A stretch of 29,504 bases of DNA from CBCXVS01 sp965178525. Its GTDB lineage: Bacteria > Tectomicrobia > Entotheonellia > Entotheonellales > Entotheonellaceae. The stretch is taken from contig CBCXVS010000058.1 of the NCBI GenBank assembly GCA_965178525.1, positions 1 to 29,504 on the forward strand, written 5' to 3'. This document shows, one piece after another, positions 1 to 8,792 of this stretch. The number at the start of each line of letters is the position of its first letter. Position 1 is the first letter of the stretch. Position numbers and translations under genes: made by a program. The notes beneath the pieces are model-generated. The model ran no database searches and was not told the origin of the DNA. It worked only from the letters and a program-made list of their open reading frames with translations.

Positions 1-11
1 GAGCGAAAATT

Positions 12-3000
12 TTGCGATTTACATGGGAACAAAGGTCAATTCGTTTCAGGCTTTTGAGTTTTTATTTCAACAAGTTGCCGCCGAATCACGGGAGGAACTT
101 CGGGCTAGACGATCTCCGGACGGTCTACGGGCAACTGGAGCGTGGTGAAGCCGTGCGCCTGCCGGCCAAGACTACCTCATTCAAAGAATGGGCCGAGTGG
201 CTGAGCGCGTATGCCCAAAGCGCCGCCCTGGCGGCAGAACAGGCGTATTGGCTGGCCCTGGGTACGGCGCAAGTGGCTCCCCTACTGGTCGATTATCCCG
301 CTAACCGCGCCACAGGAAACACCGCCTCTTCCGCTGCGGAGGTGATTTGCGCGCTTTCGGCTGACGAAACCCGATTCCTGCTGCAAACCGCGCCAGCGGT
401 CTATCATACCCAGATCAACGATCTGTTGCTGACGGCTCTGGTGCAGAGTTTCACGCAATGGAGCGGCGCCAATCACGTCTTAATCGGCTTAGAAGGGCAC
501 GGCAGAGAAGAACTCTCCGAGACGCTGGATCTGTCGCGCACAGTGGGTTGGTTGACATCACTCTTCCCGGTCTTGCTGACATGTGAGACCGACCCAGGGC
601 ATCCGGGCGAGATGATCAAGTCGATCAAGGAGCAATTGCGGCGGGTTCCCAATCGGGGTGTTGGATATGGGCTGCTCCGCTATCTCAACCTGGATACGGC
701 GCCGCTGTTGGCAACGCTGCCGGAAGCGGAGGTGAGCTTCAACTATGCCGGACAATTTCAGGATCTCCAATCCGAATCGCTAGGGGGGAGCGGCAGTCAG
801 GAAGGCCAGTTGGATTTTCTCGTGAGCGTGGATGCGTTGGTGATCGAGGAGCAGTTACAGGTCATCTGGGCCTATAGCGAGAACCTGTATCGGCAAGCCA
901 CGATTGACCGGCTGGCACAGGACTTTATAGCAGCTCTACGGGCTCTGATGGCCCATTGCCAGTTGCCCGAGGCGGGCGGCTATACGCCCAGCGACTTCCC
1001 CTTGGTCCGGCTCGATCAGACGCAGTTGGACCGCCTGCTGGGTCATGGGCGCACGGTCGAAGATGTCTATCCACTCTCGCCGTTGCAGGCGGGGATGCTC
1101 TTTCATAGCCTCTACGCGCCGGGTTCTGGCGTGTACGTCACGCAATTCACCTTCCAGCTCGAAGGCAACGTTGACATCGCGGCCTTGAAGCGAGCCTGGC
1201 AGCAGATCATGGCCCGCCACTCAATCTTGCGGACGGAATTTCATTGGTCCGGCCTGGCGCAGCCCGTGCAACGGGTACGGCGCACCGCGGCGTTGCCCTG
1301 GGAAGAGGCGGATTGGCAACACCTGTCCGAGGAGGAGCAGGCCATCCAATTGGAAGTATGGCTGGCGGCGGAACGCGCCCAGGGCTTCGACTTGACGCAA
1401 GCGCCACTGATGCGTTGCACGCTGATGCAGTTGAGCCCCCGGCACTATCAGTTTGTGTGGAACTTTCATCATCTCCTGCTGGATGGGTGGAGCTGGCCCA
1501 TTCTCTTCCGCGAACTCTTTACCTTATACGAAACCGACGAGATCCGGTTACCCGCGCCCCGGCCCTATCGGGATTATATCGCCTGGATTGCGCAGCAGGA
1601 TATGGCCGAGGCGGAAGCGTTTTGGCGGCAAACTTTGCAGGGCTTCACGGCCCCTACACCGCTGCCGGCCGAGCCGCCTCGGCCACATGGACCACATGGG
1701 ATAAATCGGGAAGGGCCGTATCTGACGCATACATTCCATTTGTCGAGCCAGCTGAGCCGGGACTTGGAAAGCATGGCGCGGCTGCATCGCTTGACTCTCA
1801 ACACCTTGGTGCAGGGGGCTTGGGCCTTGTTGCTCGGCCGTTATAGTGGGGAGTCCGAGGTCGTCTTCGGGGTCACCGTGTCGGGCCGTCCGGCGAGCTT
1901 AAGCGGGGTGGAGGAGATGGTGGGAATGTTCATCAATACCCTGCCCTTGCGGGTTCGCCTGCCGCAAGGCCGCGACCTCCTCACCTGGCTGCGGGAGCTG
2001 CAGGCGCAGCACGTCACCCAGGAGCCCTATGCGTATACACCATTGGTCGAGATTCAGGGTTGGAGTGAGATGCCGCCTGCCATGCCCCTGTTTGAATCGT
2101 TTGTGGTGTTTGAGAATTACCCAATAGACGATGCCACCGGGGAACTGCCGAGTGCGGTGCGGCTCAGTCAATTCGATGGGGTTGAAGAGGCGAACTATCC
2201 GTTGACCCTCATCATGGCGCCGGAAACCGTGTTTCGGGCTGAGGTGCATTACGACAGCAGTCGTTTTGATGAGGCGGCCATCACCCGGATGGGCGACCAT
2301 TTGCAACGGTTGCTGGCGGCCATGGTGGCCGATCCGTCCCAGGATATCCAGACTTTGCCACTGCTGACCGAGACGGAGTACCAACAAATTTTGGTCGAGT
2401 GGAACAACACGGCGATAGCGGCGCCGGTCGAGACCTTCATGCACCAGTGGTTCGAGCAACACGTGGCGCGCACGCCGGATGCCATCGCCATCGGATTTGT
2501 CACCCAAACCGAGGCGCAGGCTCACCCGGCGAGCCTGACCTATCGGGCCCTCAACGAGCGCGCCAACCAACTCGCCCACCATCTGCAAGACCGGGGCGTG
2601 AGACCGGAAGTGATGGTCGGATTATGCGCCGAACGCTCCCCGGAAATGGTTGTCGGCCTGCTCGCCATCCTCAAGGCTGGTGGGGCCTATGTGCCCCTGG
2701 ATCCGGATTACCCACCGGACCGTCTGGCGTTCATGCTGGCGGATGCCCAACTATCAATCGTCGTGACCGAAGCAAAACTGCTGAGCCGATTGCCGGACGG
2801 CGCCAAGCGGGTGGTGTGCCCGGATGGCGAACGTGAGGTCATCGCCCAAAAGCCCACCTCAAATCCAGTCACCCCGCTGCACCTGGATCATCTCGCCTAT
2901 GTCATTTATACCTCCGGCTCCACCGGTCGCCCCAAGGGCACGCTGGTGACCCATCGGGGCATCGGCAACCTGGTGCAAGCCCAAATCCGCGCCTTTGGCA

Positions 3001-6000
3001 TCGAGCCGCAGAGCCGGGTGCTGCAGGTCGCGTCCCTGAACTTCGATGCCTCGATTTCGGAAATCGCCATGGCGCTCTGCGCGGGGGCGGCCCTCTACCT
3101 GACCCCAGCGGCGGACTTGCTCCCCGGGCCACCGTTGCACCAATGCTTGCAAACTCACGCCATCACTCATGTGACTCTGGTCCCCTCGGCGACGACGACG
3201 GTAGCCGCAGGGGATCTACCCGACCTGCAGACCCTGATTGTGGCAGGTGAAGCCTGCCCGGCCGACTTGGCGCGGCGCTGGGCGCCGGGCAGACGATTTT
3301 TTAACGCCTATGGCCCGACTGAGTCCACCGTCTGTGCGACGATGATGGACTGTAGCGAGCTGACAGCAAGCGACAACCGCCCCAGCCCGCCCATTGGCCG
3401 GCCAATCGATCATTTTCACATCTACTTGCTGGATCGTCACCTGCAGCCGGTCCCCATTGGTGTGCCGGGGGAATTGCACATTGGCGGGATCGGACTGGCG
3501 CGAGGCTATCTGAAACAGCCGGTATTGACAGCGGAAAAATTCATCGCCAACCCCTTTGGAGAAGGCCGCTTGTACAAGACCGGCGACCGGGCCCGGTATC
3601 GGCCAGACGGCAACATCGAGTTTTTGGGCCGCATCGATCAGCAAGTGAAACTGCGCGGCTTCCGTATCGAGTTGGGAGAGATTGAAGCCGTCCTGAGCCA
3701 ACATCCGACCGTACAAGCGGCGGTCGCCATGGGCCGGGAAGACGAAGCGGGGCTGCAGCAATTGGTGGCCTATGTGGCGCCAGACGGCCAAGATACGGAT
3801 ATCGAGGCAGCACTACGGTGCCACTTGCGCGCCAAATTGCCCGACTATATGATACCGGCGGTCTTCGTACGGCTAGAGCAATTACCCCTGAATCCGAATG
3901 GCAGAGCGGACCGCCGGGCCTTGCCTGCCCCGACGGGACAAGCGGCCAAAGCGCAGGCCGAGGTGCGGCCCCAAACGAGACTGGAACGCGAGATTGCCGC
4001 GATCTGGCAAGACGTCCTCAACCTCGAACCGGTCGGGGTAGAGGAAAACTTCTTCGATCTGGGTGGACACTCGCTGTCGATGCTGCGGGTGCATGATCGC
4101 CTGCAACAGGCCGTGGCGCCTCAGGTCACCATGGTGGAGCTGTTTCAGTACCCCACCATTGCCTTGCTGGCCGGGCATTTGGGGCGGGGGTCGGCAGCCG
4201 CGTCCAGCCGGACGGACGGCGCGGTGCGCGCGCCTGTTCGCCGCACGGAAGGGGTTGACGACATCGCCATCATCAGCCTTAATGGGCGGTTTCCGGGCGC
4301 TCAGGACGTGGAACAGTTCTGGGATAACTTATGCAACGGCGTGGAAGGCATTGTGCACTTCTCGGATGAGGAATTGCTGCAAGCCGGCCTCGACCCGGCT
4401 TGGTTGAACGACCCGAATTACGTTAAGGCCAATGGCGTCTTGGATGATATCGAGTTGTTTGATGCCTTGTTCTTCGGGTTTAATCCGCGCGAAGCGACCA
4501 TGCTCAACCCGCAACAGCGGCTCTTCCTCGAGTGTGCGTGGGAAATCCTGGAGAAAGCGGGCTACAACCCGGATCGCTACGCGGGGTTGATCGGAGTTTA
4601 CGCCGGGTGCGGGTCGAACGACTATCTCACCCTCGCCAGTCAGGGGACCAGCCCGGCAGATGAGTATCAGTTGACCTTGGGCAATGACAAAGATTTCTTG
4701 GCCACCCACGTCACGTACAAACTCAACTTGAAAGGTCCCGGCATCACGGTGCAGACGGCCTGCTCCACGTCCCTGGTGGCCGTGCATTTGGCCTGTCAAG
4801 CCTTGCTCAACCACGAGTGCGATATGGCCCAGGCCGGGGGCGTGACGATTCAAGTGCCGCAGCAGATCGGTTATATCTACCAGCAGGAAGGCATTCTCTC
4901 GCCCGATGGCCACTGCCGCGCTTTTGATGCCAATGCTGCGGGGACCCTCGGCGGGAGTGGGGTTGGCGTCGTGCTGATGAAACGGCTCGATGAGGCATTG
5001 GCGGATGGGGACTCGGTCTTGGCGGTCATCAAAGCTTCCGCCATCAACAATGATGGGGCGCTAAAAGTCGGGTTTACCGCCCCGAGTATCGAAGGCCAGG
5101 TGGAGGTGATTACCAGGGCGCTGACGCTGGCCAACATCCATCCCGAAACCATTTCGTATATCGAAGCGAACGGGACGGGCACGGCCCTGGGGGATCCGAT
5201 TGAGATCGCGGCGTTGACGCAGGCGTTTCGCCGCCACACGGCCAAAACCGGCTATTGCAAGATCGGGGCGTTGAAGTCGAATGTGGGCAATCTGGACGCG
5301 GCTGCCGGGGTCGTGGGCCTGATCAAAACGGTGCTGGCTCTGCAGCATCAGGTGTTGCCGCCGTCTTTGCATGTTGAGATACCCAACCCGCAGATCGATT
5401 TCGCCAATAGTCCGTTCCGCGTCAATACGCAGTTGACCGAATGGGTCGCCAATGACCACCCTCGCCGGGCCGGTGTGAGTTCATTTGGCATTGGCGGCAC
5501 CAATGCCCATGTGATTGTGGAAGAAGCGCCTGCTACGGTGCCGTCCGGTCCGTCCCGGCCCTGGCAATTGGTGCTGCTCTCCGCCAGGACCGTCACGGCA
5601 TTGGACCAGGCTACCACCAACCTGGCCGACGACCTGCAGGACTATCCGCAGGCCACGTTCGCCGATGTGGCGTACACACTGCAAGTGGGCCGGCGGACGT
5701 TCGACCATCGCCGCATGCTGCTTTGCCCCAGCCCGGACACGGAGCCGCACGCGCTCGGCGATACGATCACCGCCTTGGAAAGGCTGGATCCGACGCGGCT
5801 CTTGTCGACAGAAGAGCGGGCCAAAGCGCGAGCCGTGGTTTTTCTGTTTCCGGGGCAGGGCACGCAATATATCAATATGGCCCGGGAGCTGTACGACACG
5901 GAGCCGATGTTCCGGCAAGTGGTCGATACCTGTGCGGAGCTGCTTCAACCTGATTTGGAGCTGGATCTGCGGGACTTGCTTTATCCCGGCGCAGACGATG

Positions 6001-8792
6001 CTGAGGCCGCTGCTGAGCAGCTGAACCAAACCGCCTTTAGTCAGCCGGCTTTGTTTGTAACTGAATATGCCCTGGCGCGTTTATGGATGAGTTGGGGGAT
6101 TTCAACCCCAGGCCATGATCGGACACAGCTTAGGGGAATATGTCGCGGCCTGTGTGGCCGGCGTCTTCTCCCTGGCCGATGCCTTGAAGCTGGTCGCCGT
6201 CCGAGGACGCCTGAGGCAGGCCCTGCCGGGCGGCAGTATGTTGGCAGTCTCCCGCCCTGCCGCAGAGATCGAGCTGGGCGAAAAGCTCTCACTGGCTGCC
6301 ATCAACAGCCCCATGCAGGGTGTGGTGTCAGGAGAACCTGCCGCCATCGAGGCATGCGCCCGGCAGTTGGCGGATCACGATATCGCCTGTCAGCGATTAC
6401 AGACGTCTCATGCCTTTCATTCCGCCATGATGGTCCCATGCTCACCCCCTTTGTCGAGCACGTGCAACAGGTGGCCTTACAGCCACCTCAACTGTCGTTT
6501 ATCTCCAATGTGACCGGCACGTGGATCACCCCTGAGGAAGCGGTTGATCCGGCCTATTGGGCCCAACATCTGCGCCACACCGTGCGCTTTGCCGATGGCC
6601 TGCAAGCCATTCTGGCTGAACCGGACTGGGCGCTACTCGAAGTTGGCCCCGGGCAGACCTTGAGCGGTCTGGTCCGGCAACAAGGCGTGGCATCGTCAAC
6701 CCAAATCGTGTTGACCTCGCTGCCGGCGGCTTCTGCCGCGGATCAACCGTCCGCTCTGCCTGTCGTCCTGGCGACGCTTGGCCGTCTCTGGCTGTCGGGC
6801 GTACCGATTGATTGGACTGGGTTTTATGCACAGGAGAAGCGCCATCGGGTCCCCTTGCCCACCTATCCGTTTGAGCGGCAGCGGTACTGGCCGGATGCCC
6901 CCGCGCCGTCGGATCGGATGCCTTCGGGTTCCAGTTCTGCCGTCCCCCGCCCCGGCGGGAAAAACCCAAACTTGGCCGAGTGGTTCTATGTGCCCTCCTG
7001 GAAGCGGGCGGTGACGCCCAAAGTAGCAGATCTGACCAAGGTGCAGACTTGGCTCGTCTTTGTCGATCCCGACGGGGTGGGGGAACAACTGCTCAACCAC
7101 CTACACAGCGCGGGGCAGGTCGCCGTCGCGGTCGCGGCAGGGACCGAATTCGCCCGCATTGCAGACGATCGCTACAGCATCGATCCGCAAGCGCCAGCCG
7201 ATTACGAGACGCTACTCAAAGCTCTTCAGGATGACGACAAGTTCCCCAGACAGATTTGTCACCTCTGGAATGTGACCCACTCCCCCTCCATGTCGTCAGA
7301 CCCGCCGGATGCCGAATCGGTGGCGTCCTGGTTCGAGCGGGTGGCCCATGCGCGTACCTTAGGATTTGACAGCCTGCTCAGCTTGGCGCAGGCGTTAGGG
7401 GCATACACCTTCAGTCAGCCGATCAATCTGGCCATCGTCACGAGTCAGTTGTACCAGGTGGTGGGGGATGAACGCTTGGTCCCGGAGAAAGCCGTGGTCG
7501 TGGGACCGTGCCGGGTCATTCCGCAAGAGTATCCCGACATCCGCTGTCTCAATATCGGTCTACCGGATCCGTCCCGGCTATCTCCCGCGCAAATCGAGCC
7601 GCTGCTCCGCCAATTGGTCGCCGAATTGACCGACCCCCGGCCGGAAGCTGCCGACCCAGCCCAAATCATCGCGTATCGGGGTCTGCATCGTTGGCTACAA
7701 ACCTATGATCCGGCCCATCTCGTTCTCACCGTAACGAATGGCGGCGGCTCACTGCCCCTGCCAGCCTTACTACGCCAGGGGGGGACCTATCTGATTACCG
7801 GCGGCCTGGGCGGCATGGGCCTGACCCTGGCCGACTATCTGGCTCGGCACGTGCAGGCCAACCTGGTCCTACTTGGCCGTTCGGCTCATAGCGGAGACAA
7901 CGTACAGGCCGTACAAGCCCTGGAAGCGCTCGGCAGCGACGTTCTGGTGGTGCGCGCTGATGTCGCCGATCAGAGCCAACTGGCTGCAGCCATTACCCAG
8001 GCCAGGGCGCGTTTCGGCCACATCCACGGCGTCATTCACGCTGCCGGTGTGGGTGGCGAAGGTATGATACAACGGAAAACGCCGGACGCAGTGAACGCCG
8101 TTCTCCGGCCAAAAGTCCACGGGACGCTGTTGCTGGACGCCTTGCTGCACGATACCCCGCCGGATTTTATGGTGTATTGTTCCTCCTTGGCTGCGGTTCT
8201 AGGCAGCTTTGGAAATGTTGATTATTGTACCGCCAATGCCTTTCAGGATGCGTTTGCCCACTATCGAACCACACACCCGACCCATCCGATCCCGGTGACG
8301 GCGATCAACTGGGATATCTGGGAGGACGTGGGAATCTCGGCGGCGAGTCATGAGGGGCTACGAGGACTCGTCCACGGGATACGGCCCCAGGAAGGGCAAG
8401 CGGTATTGGGCCATATTCTCAACCATGGCTTGCCTCAAGTGCTGATCTCAACCATGGATTTCTCCTCTCAGCTGAATCTCCAGATGGCGGTGCTCCGCGC
8501 CTTGGCACAACCGAATGTCCCCGGCCAGCCATCCAGCGGACGGCACAGCCGTCCGGCCTTGAACCGTCCTACGTGGCGCCCGGCACGGAAGCTGAGCACA
8601 CCATTGCGGAAGTATGGTCAGACCTTTTGGGGATCGGCCAGATCGGCATTCATGACGACTTTTTCGAACTCGGCGGTCATTCGCTGCTGGCCACTCGCTT
8701 GGTGTCGGACCTGGCGGTCCGGTTTGGCAAACGCATTCCGCTGGGCACCTTATTTCAAGCCCCTACGATTCACCAGTTGGCGCCCTTGCTGA
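12..8792 (+). CDS. Hybrid NRPS/PKS, gene 1 main part: E(partial)-C-A-PCP-KS-AT-KR
   Basis: Multimodular assembly-line synthetase. Residues about 30-320 are the C-terminal part of an epimerization domain (EGHGRE at 161, RTVGW near 176, GVGYG near 216, FNYAG at 242). A condensation domain follows (YPLSPLQ near 353, HHLLLDG at 486). Next come an adenylation domain (about 793-1307; YTSGSTG at 966) and a peptidyl carrier (GGHS, phosphopantetheine Ser at 1354). Then a ketosynthase (1416-1840), an acyltransferase and a ketoreductase (TGGLGGMG near 2596; Ser near 2724, Tyr 2738). The SPLQ-type C domain directly after an E domain suggests a DCL domain taking a D-configured donor. The start at 12 is only the first available codon; the real N-terminus lies outside. 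The frame is lost inside the AT and regained. After about 8550 the frame is wrong, and the true continuation is the ACP-TE segment. Confidence 0.85.
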   Translation: MRFTWEQRSIRFRLLSFYFNKLPPNHGRNFGLDDLRTVYGQLERGEAVRLPAKTTSFKEWAEWLSAYAQSAALAAEQAYWLALGTAQVAPLLVDYPANRATGNTASSAAEVICALSADETRFLLQTAPAVYHTQINDLLLTALVQSFTQWSGANHVLIGLEGHGREELSETLDLSRTVGWLTSLFPVLLTCETDPGHPGEMIKSIKEQLRRVPNRGVGYGLLRYLNLDTAPLLATLPEAEVSFNYAGQFQDLQSESLGGSGSQEGQLDFLVSVDALVIEEQLQVIWAYSENLYRQATIDRLAQDFIAALRALMAHCQLPEAGGYTPSDFPLVRLDQTQLDRLLGHGRTVEDVYPLSPLQAGMLFHSLYAPGSGVYVTQFTFQLEGNVDIAALKRAWQQIMARHSILRTEFHWSGLAQPVQRVRRTAALPWEEADWQHLSEEEQAIQLEVWLAAERAQGFDLTQAPLMRCTLMQLSPRHYQFVWNFHHLLLDGWSWPILFRELFTLYETDEIRLPAPRPYRDYIAWIAQQDMAEAEAFWRQTLQGFTAPTPLPAEPPRPHGPHGINREGPYLTHTFHLSSQLSRDLESMARLHRLTLNTLVQGAWALLLGRYSGESEVVFGVTVSGRPASLSGVEEMVGMFINTLPLRVRLPQGRDLLTWLRELQAQHVTQEPYAYTPLVEIQGWSEMPPAMPLFESFVVFENYPIDDATGELPSAVRLSQFDGVEEANYPLTLIMAPETVFRAEVHYDSSRFDEAAITRMGDHLQRLLAAMVADPSQDIQTLPLLTETEYQQILVEWNNTAIAAPVETFMHQWFEQHVARTPDAIAIGFVTQTEAQAHPASLTYRALNERANQLAHHLQDRGVRPEVMVGLCAERSPEMVVGLLAILKAGGAYVPLDPDYPPDRLAFMLADAQLSIVVTEAKLLSRLPDGAKRVVCPDGEREVIAQKPTSNPVTPLHLDHLAYVIYTSGSTGRPKGTLVTHRGIGNLVQAQIRAFGIEPQSRVLQVASLNFDASISEIAMALCAGAALYLTPAADLLPGPPLHQCLQTHAITHVTLVPSATTTVAAGDLPDLQTLIVAGEACPADLARRWAPGRRFFNAYGPTESTVCATMMDCSELTASDNRPSPPIGRPIDHFHIYLLDRHLQPVPIGVPGELHIGGIGLARGYLKQPVLTAEKFIANPFGEGRLYKTGDRARYRPDGNIEFLGRIDQQVKLRGFRIELGEIEAVLSQHPTVQAAVAMGREDEAGLQQLVAYVAPDGQDTDIEAALRCHLRAKLPDYMIPAVFVRLEQLPLNPNGRADRRALPAPTGQAAKAQAEVRPQTRLEREIAAIWQDVLNLEPVGVEENFFDLGGHSLSMLRVHDRLQQAVAPQVTMVELFQYPTIALLAGHLGRGSAAASSRTDGAVRAPVRRTEGVDDIAIISLNGRFPGAQDVEQFWDNLCNGVEGIVHFSDEELLQAGLDPAWLNDPNYVKANGVLDDIELFDALFFGFNPREATMLNPQQRLFLECAWEILEKAGYNPDRYAGLIGVYAGCGSNDYLTLASQGTSPADEYQLTLGNDKDFLATHVTYKLNLKGPGITVQTACSTSLVAVHLACQALLNHECDMAQAGGVTIQVPQQIGYIYQQEGILSPDGHCRAFDANAAGTLGGSGVGVVLMKRLDEALADGDSVLAVIKASAINNDGALKVGFTAPSIEGQVEVITRALTLANIHPETISYIEANGTGTALGDPIEIAALTQAFRRHTAKTGYCKIGALKSNVGNLDAAAGVVGLIKTVLALQHQVLPPSLHVEIPNPQIDFANSPFRVNTQLTEWVANDHPRRAGVSSFGIGGTNAHVIVEEAPATVPSGPSRPWQLVLLSARTVTALDQATTNLADDLQDYPQATFADVAYTLQVGRRTFDHRRMLLCPSPDTEPHALGDTITALERLDPTRLLSTEERAKARAVVFLFPGQGTQYINMARELYDTEPMFRQVVDTCAELLQPDLELDLRDLLYPGADDAEAAAEQLNQTAFSQPALFVTEYALARLWMSWGISTPGHDRTQLRGICRGLCGRRLLPGRCLEAGRRPRTPEAGPAGRQYVGSLPPCRRDRAGRKALTGCHQQPHAGCGVRRTCRHRGMRPAVGGSRYRLSAITDVSCLSFRHDGPMLTPFVEHVQQVALQPPQLSFISNVTGTWITPEEAVDPAYWAQHLRHTVRFADGLQAILAEPDWALLEVGPGQTLSGLVRQQGVASSTQIVLTSLPAASAADQPSALPVVLATLGRLWLSGVPIDWTGFYAQEKRHRVPLPTYPFERQRYWPDAPAPSDRMPSGSSSAVPRPGGKNPNLAEWFYVPSWKRAVTPKVADLTKVQTWLVFVDPDGVGEQLLNHLHSAGQVAVAVAAGTEFARIADDRYSIDPQAPADYETLLKALQDDDKFPRQICHLWNVTHSPSMSSDPPDAESVASWFERVAHARTLGFDSLLSLAQALGAYTFSQPINLAIVTSQLYQVVGDERLVPEKAVVVGPCRVIPQEYPDIRCLNIGLPDPSRLSPAQIEPLLRQLVAELTDPRPEAADPAQIIAYRGLHRWLQTYDPAHLVLTVTNGGGSLPLPALLRQGGTYLITGGLGGMGLTLADYLARHVQANLVLLGRSAHSGDNVQAVQALEALGSDVLVVRADVADQSQLAAAITQARARFGHIHGVIHAAGVGGEGMIQRKTPDAVNAVLRPKVHGTLLLDALLHDTPPDFMVYCSSLAAVLGSFGNVDYCTANAFQDAFAHYRTTHPTHPIPVTAINWDIWEDVGISAASHEGLRGLVHGIRPQEGQAVLGHILNHGLPQVLISTMDFSSQLNLQMAVLRALAQPNVPGQPSSGRHSRPALNRPTWRPARKLSTPLRKYGQTFWGSARSAFMTTFSNSAVIRCWPLAWCRTWRSGLANAFRWAPYFKPLRFTSWRPC
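2390..3930 (+). other. Adenylation domain A1, predicted aromatic (Tyr-like)
   Basis: Core motifs are present: YTSGSTGRPKG, NAYGPTE at about 3303, YKTGD, and RGFRIELGEIE. Anchoring on GrsA, positions 235-331 read D-A-S-T-I-A-A-V-C. This resembles Phe/Tyr-type pockets (GrsA is D-A-W-T-I-A-A-I-C) and the Tyr-type codes beginning D-A-S-T. Tyrosine is my inference. The A10 motif reads NGRADRR instead of NGKxDR, so the lysine that contacts the substrate and adenylate is Arg. Confidence 0.6.
4257..5532 (+). other. Ketosynthase domain with C-N-N in place of C-H-H
   Basis: The domain runs from DDIAIISLNGRFPG to GGTNAHVIVEEAP without interruption. The acyl-binding Cys is present in TACSTS (codon 4761-4763). 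The first catalytic His motif, EAHGTGT, reads EANGTGT (Asn codon 5169-5171). The second, SNxGHxxxAAG, reads SNVGNLDAAAG (Asn codon 5289-5291). Spacing from Cys to the two positions is 136 and 40 residues, the normal KS spacing, so the alignment is secure. Decarboxylative condensation normally needs both His residues. The domain may only hold or pass on an acyl chain, or be dead. Confidence 0.8.
5835..6690 (+). other. Acyltransferase domain, malonyl-type, interrupted by paired frameshifts
   Basis: The start FLFPGQGTQ is in the main frame. The active-site motif GHSLGEY (Ser codon 6127-6129) and HAFH (6409-6420) lie in the next frame. From PMLTPFVEH (about 6435) the original frame returns. One extra base at about 6104-6109 and one missing base at about 6432-6435 explain this. 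HAFH at the specificity site is typical of malonyl-CoA-selective ATs. Read literally, the protein has about 110 wrong residues across the catalytic centre, which would abolish activity. Confidence 0.8.

Noticed and set aside
1899..2588. Long minus-strand open frames inside the NRPS genes (also 3216-3791, 13513-14274, 16719-17246)
   Set aside because: They are opposite-strand shadows of conserved C and A domains, with low-complexity, motif-free translations.
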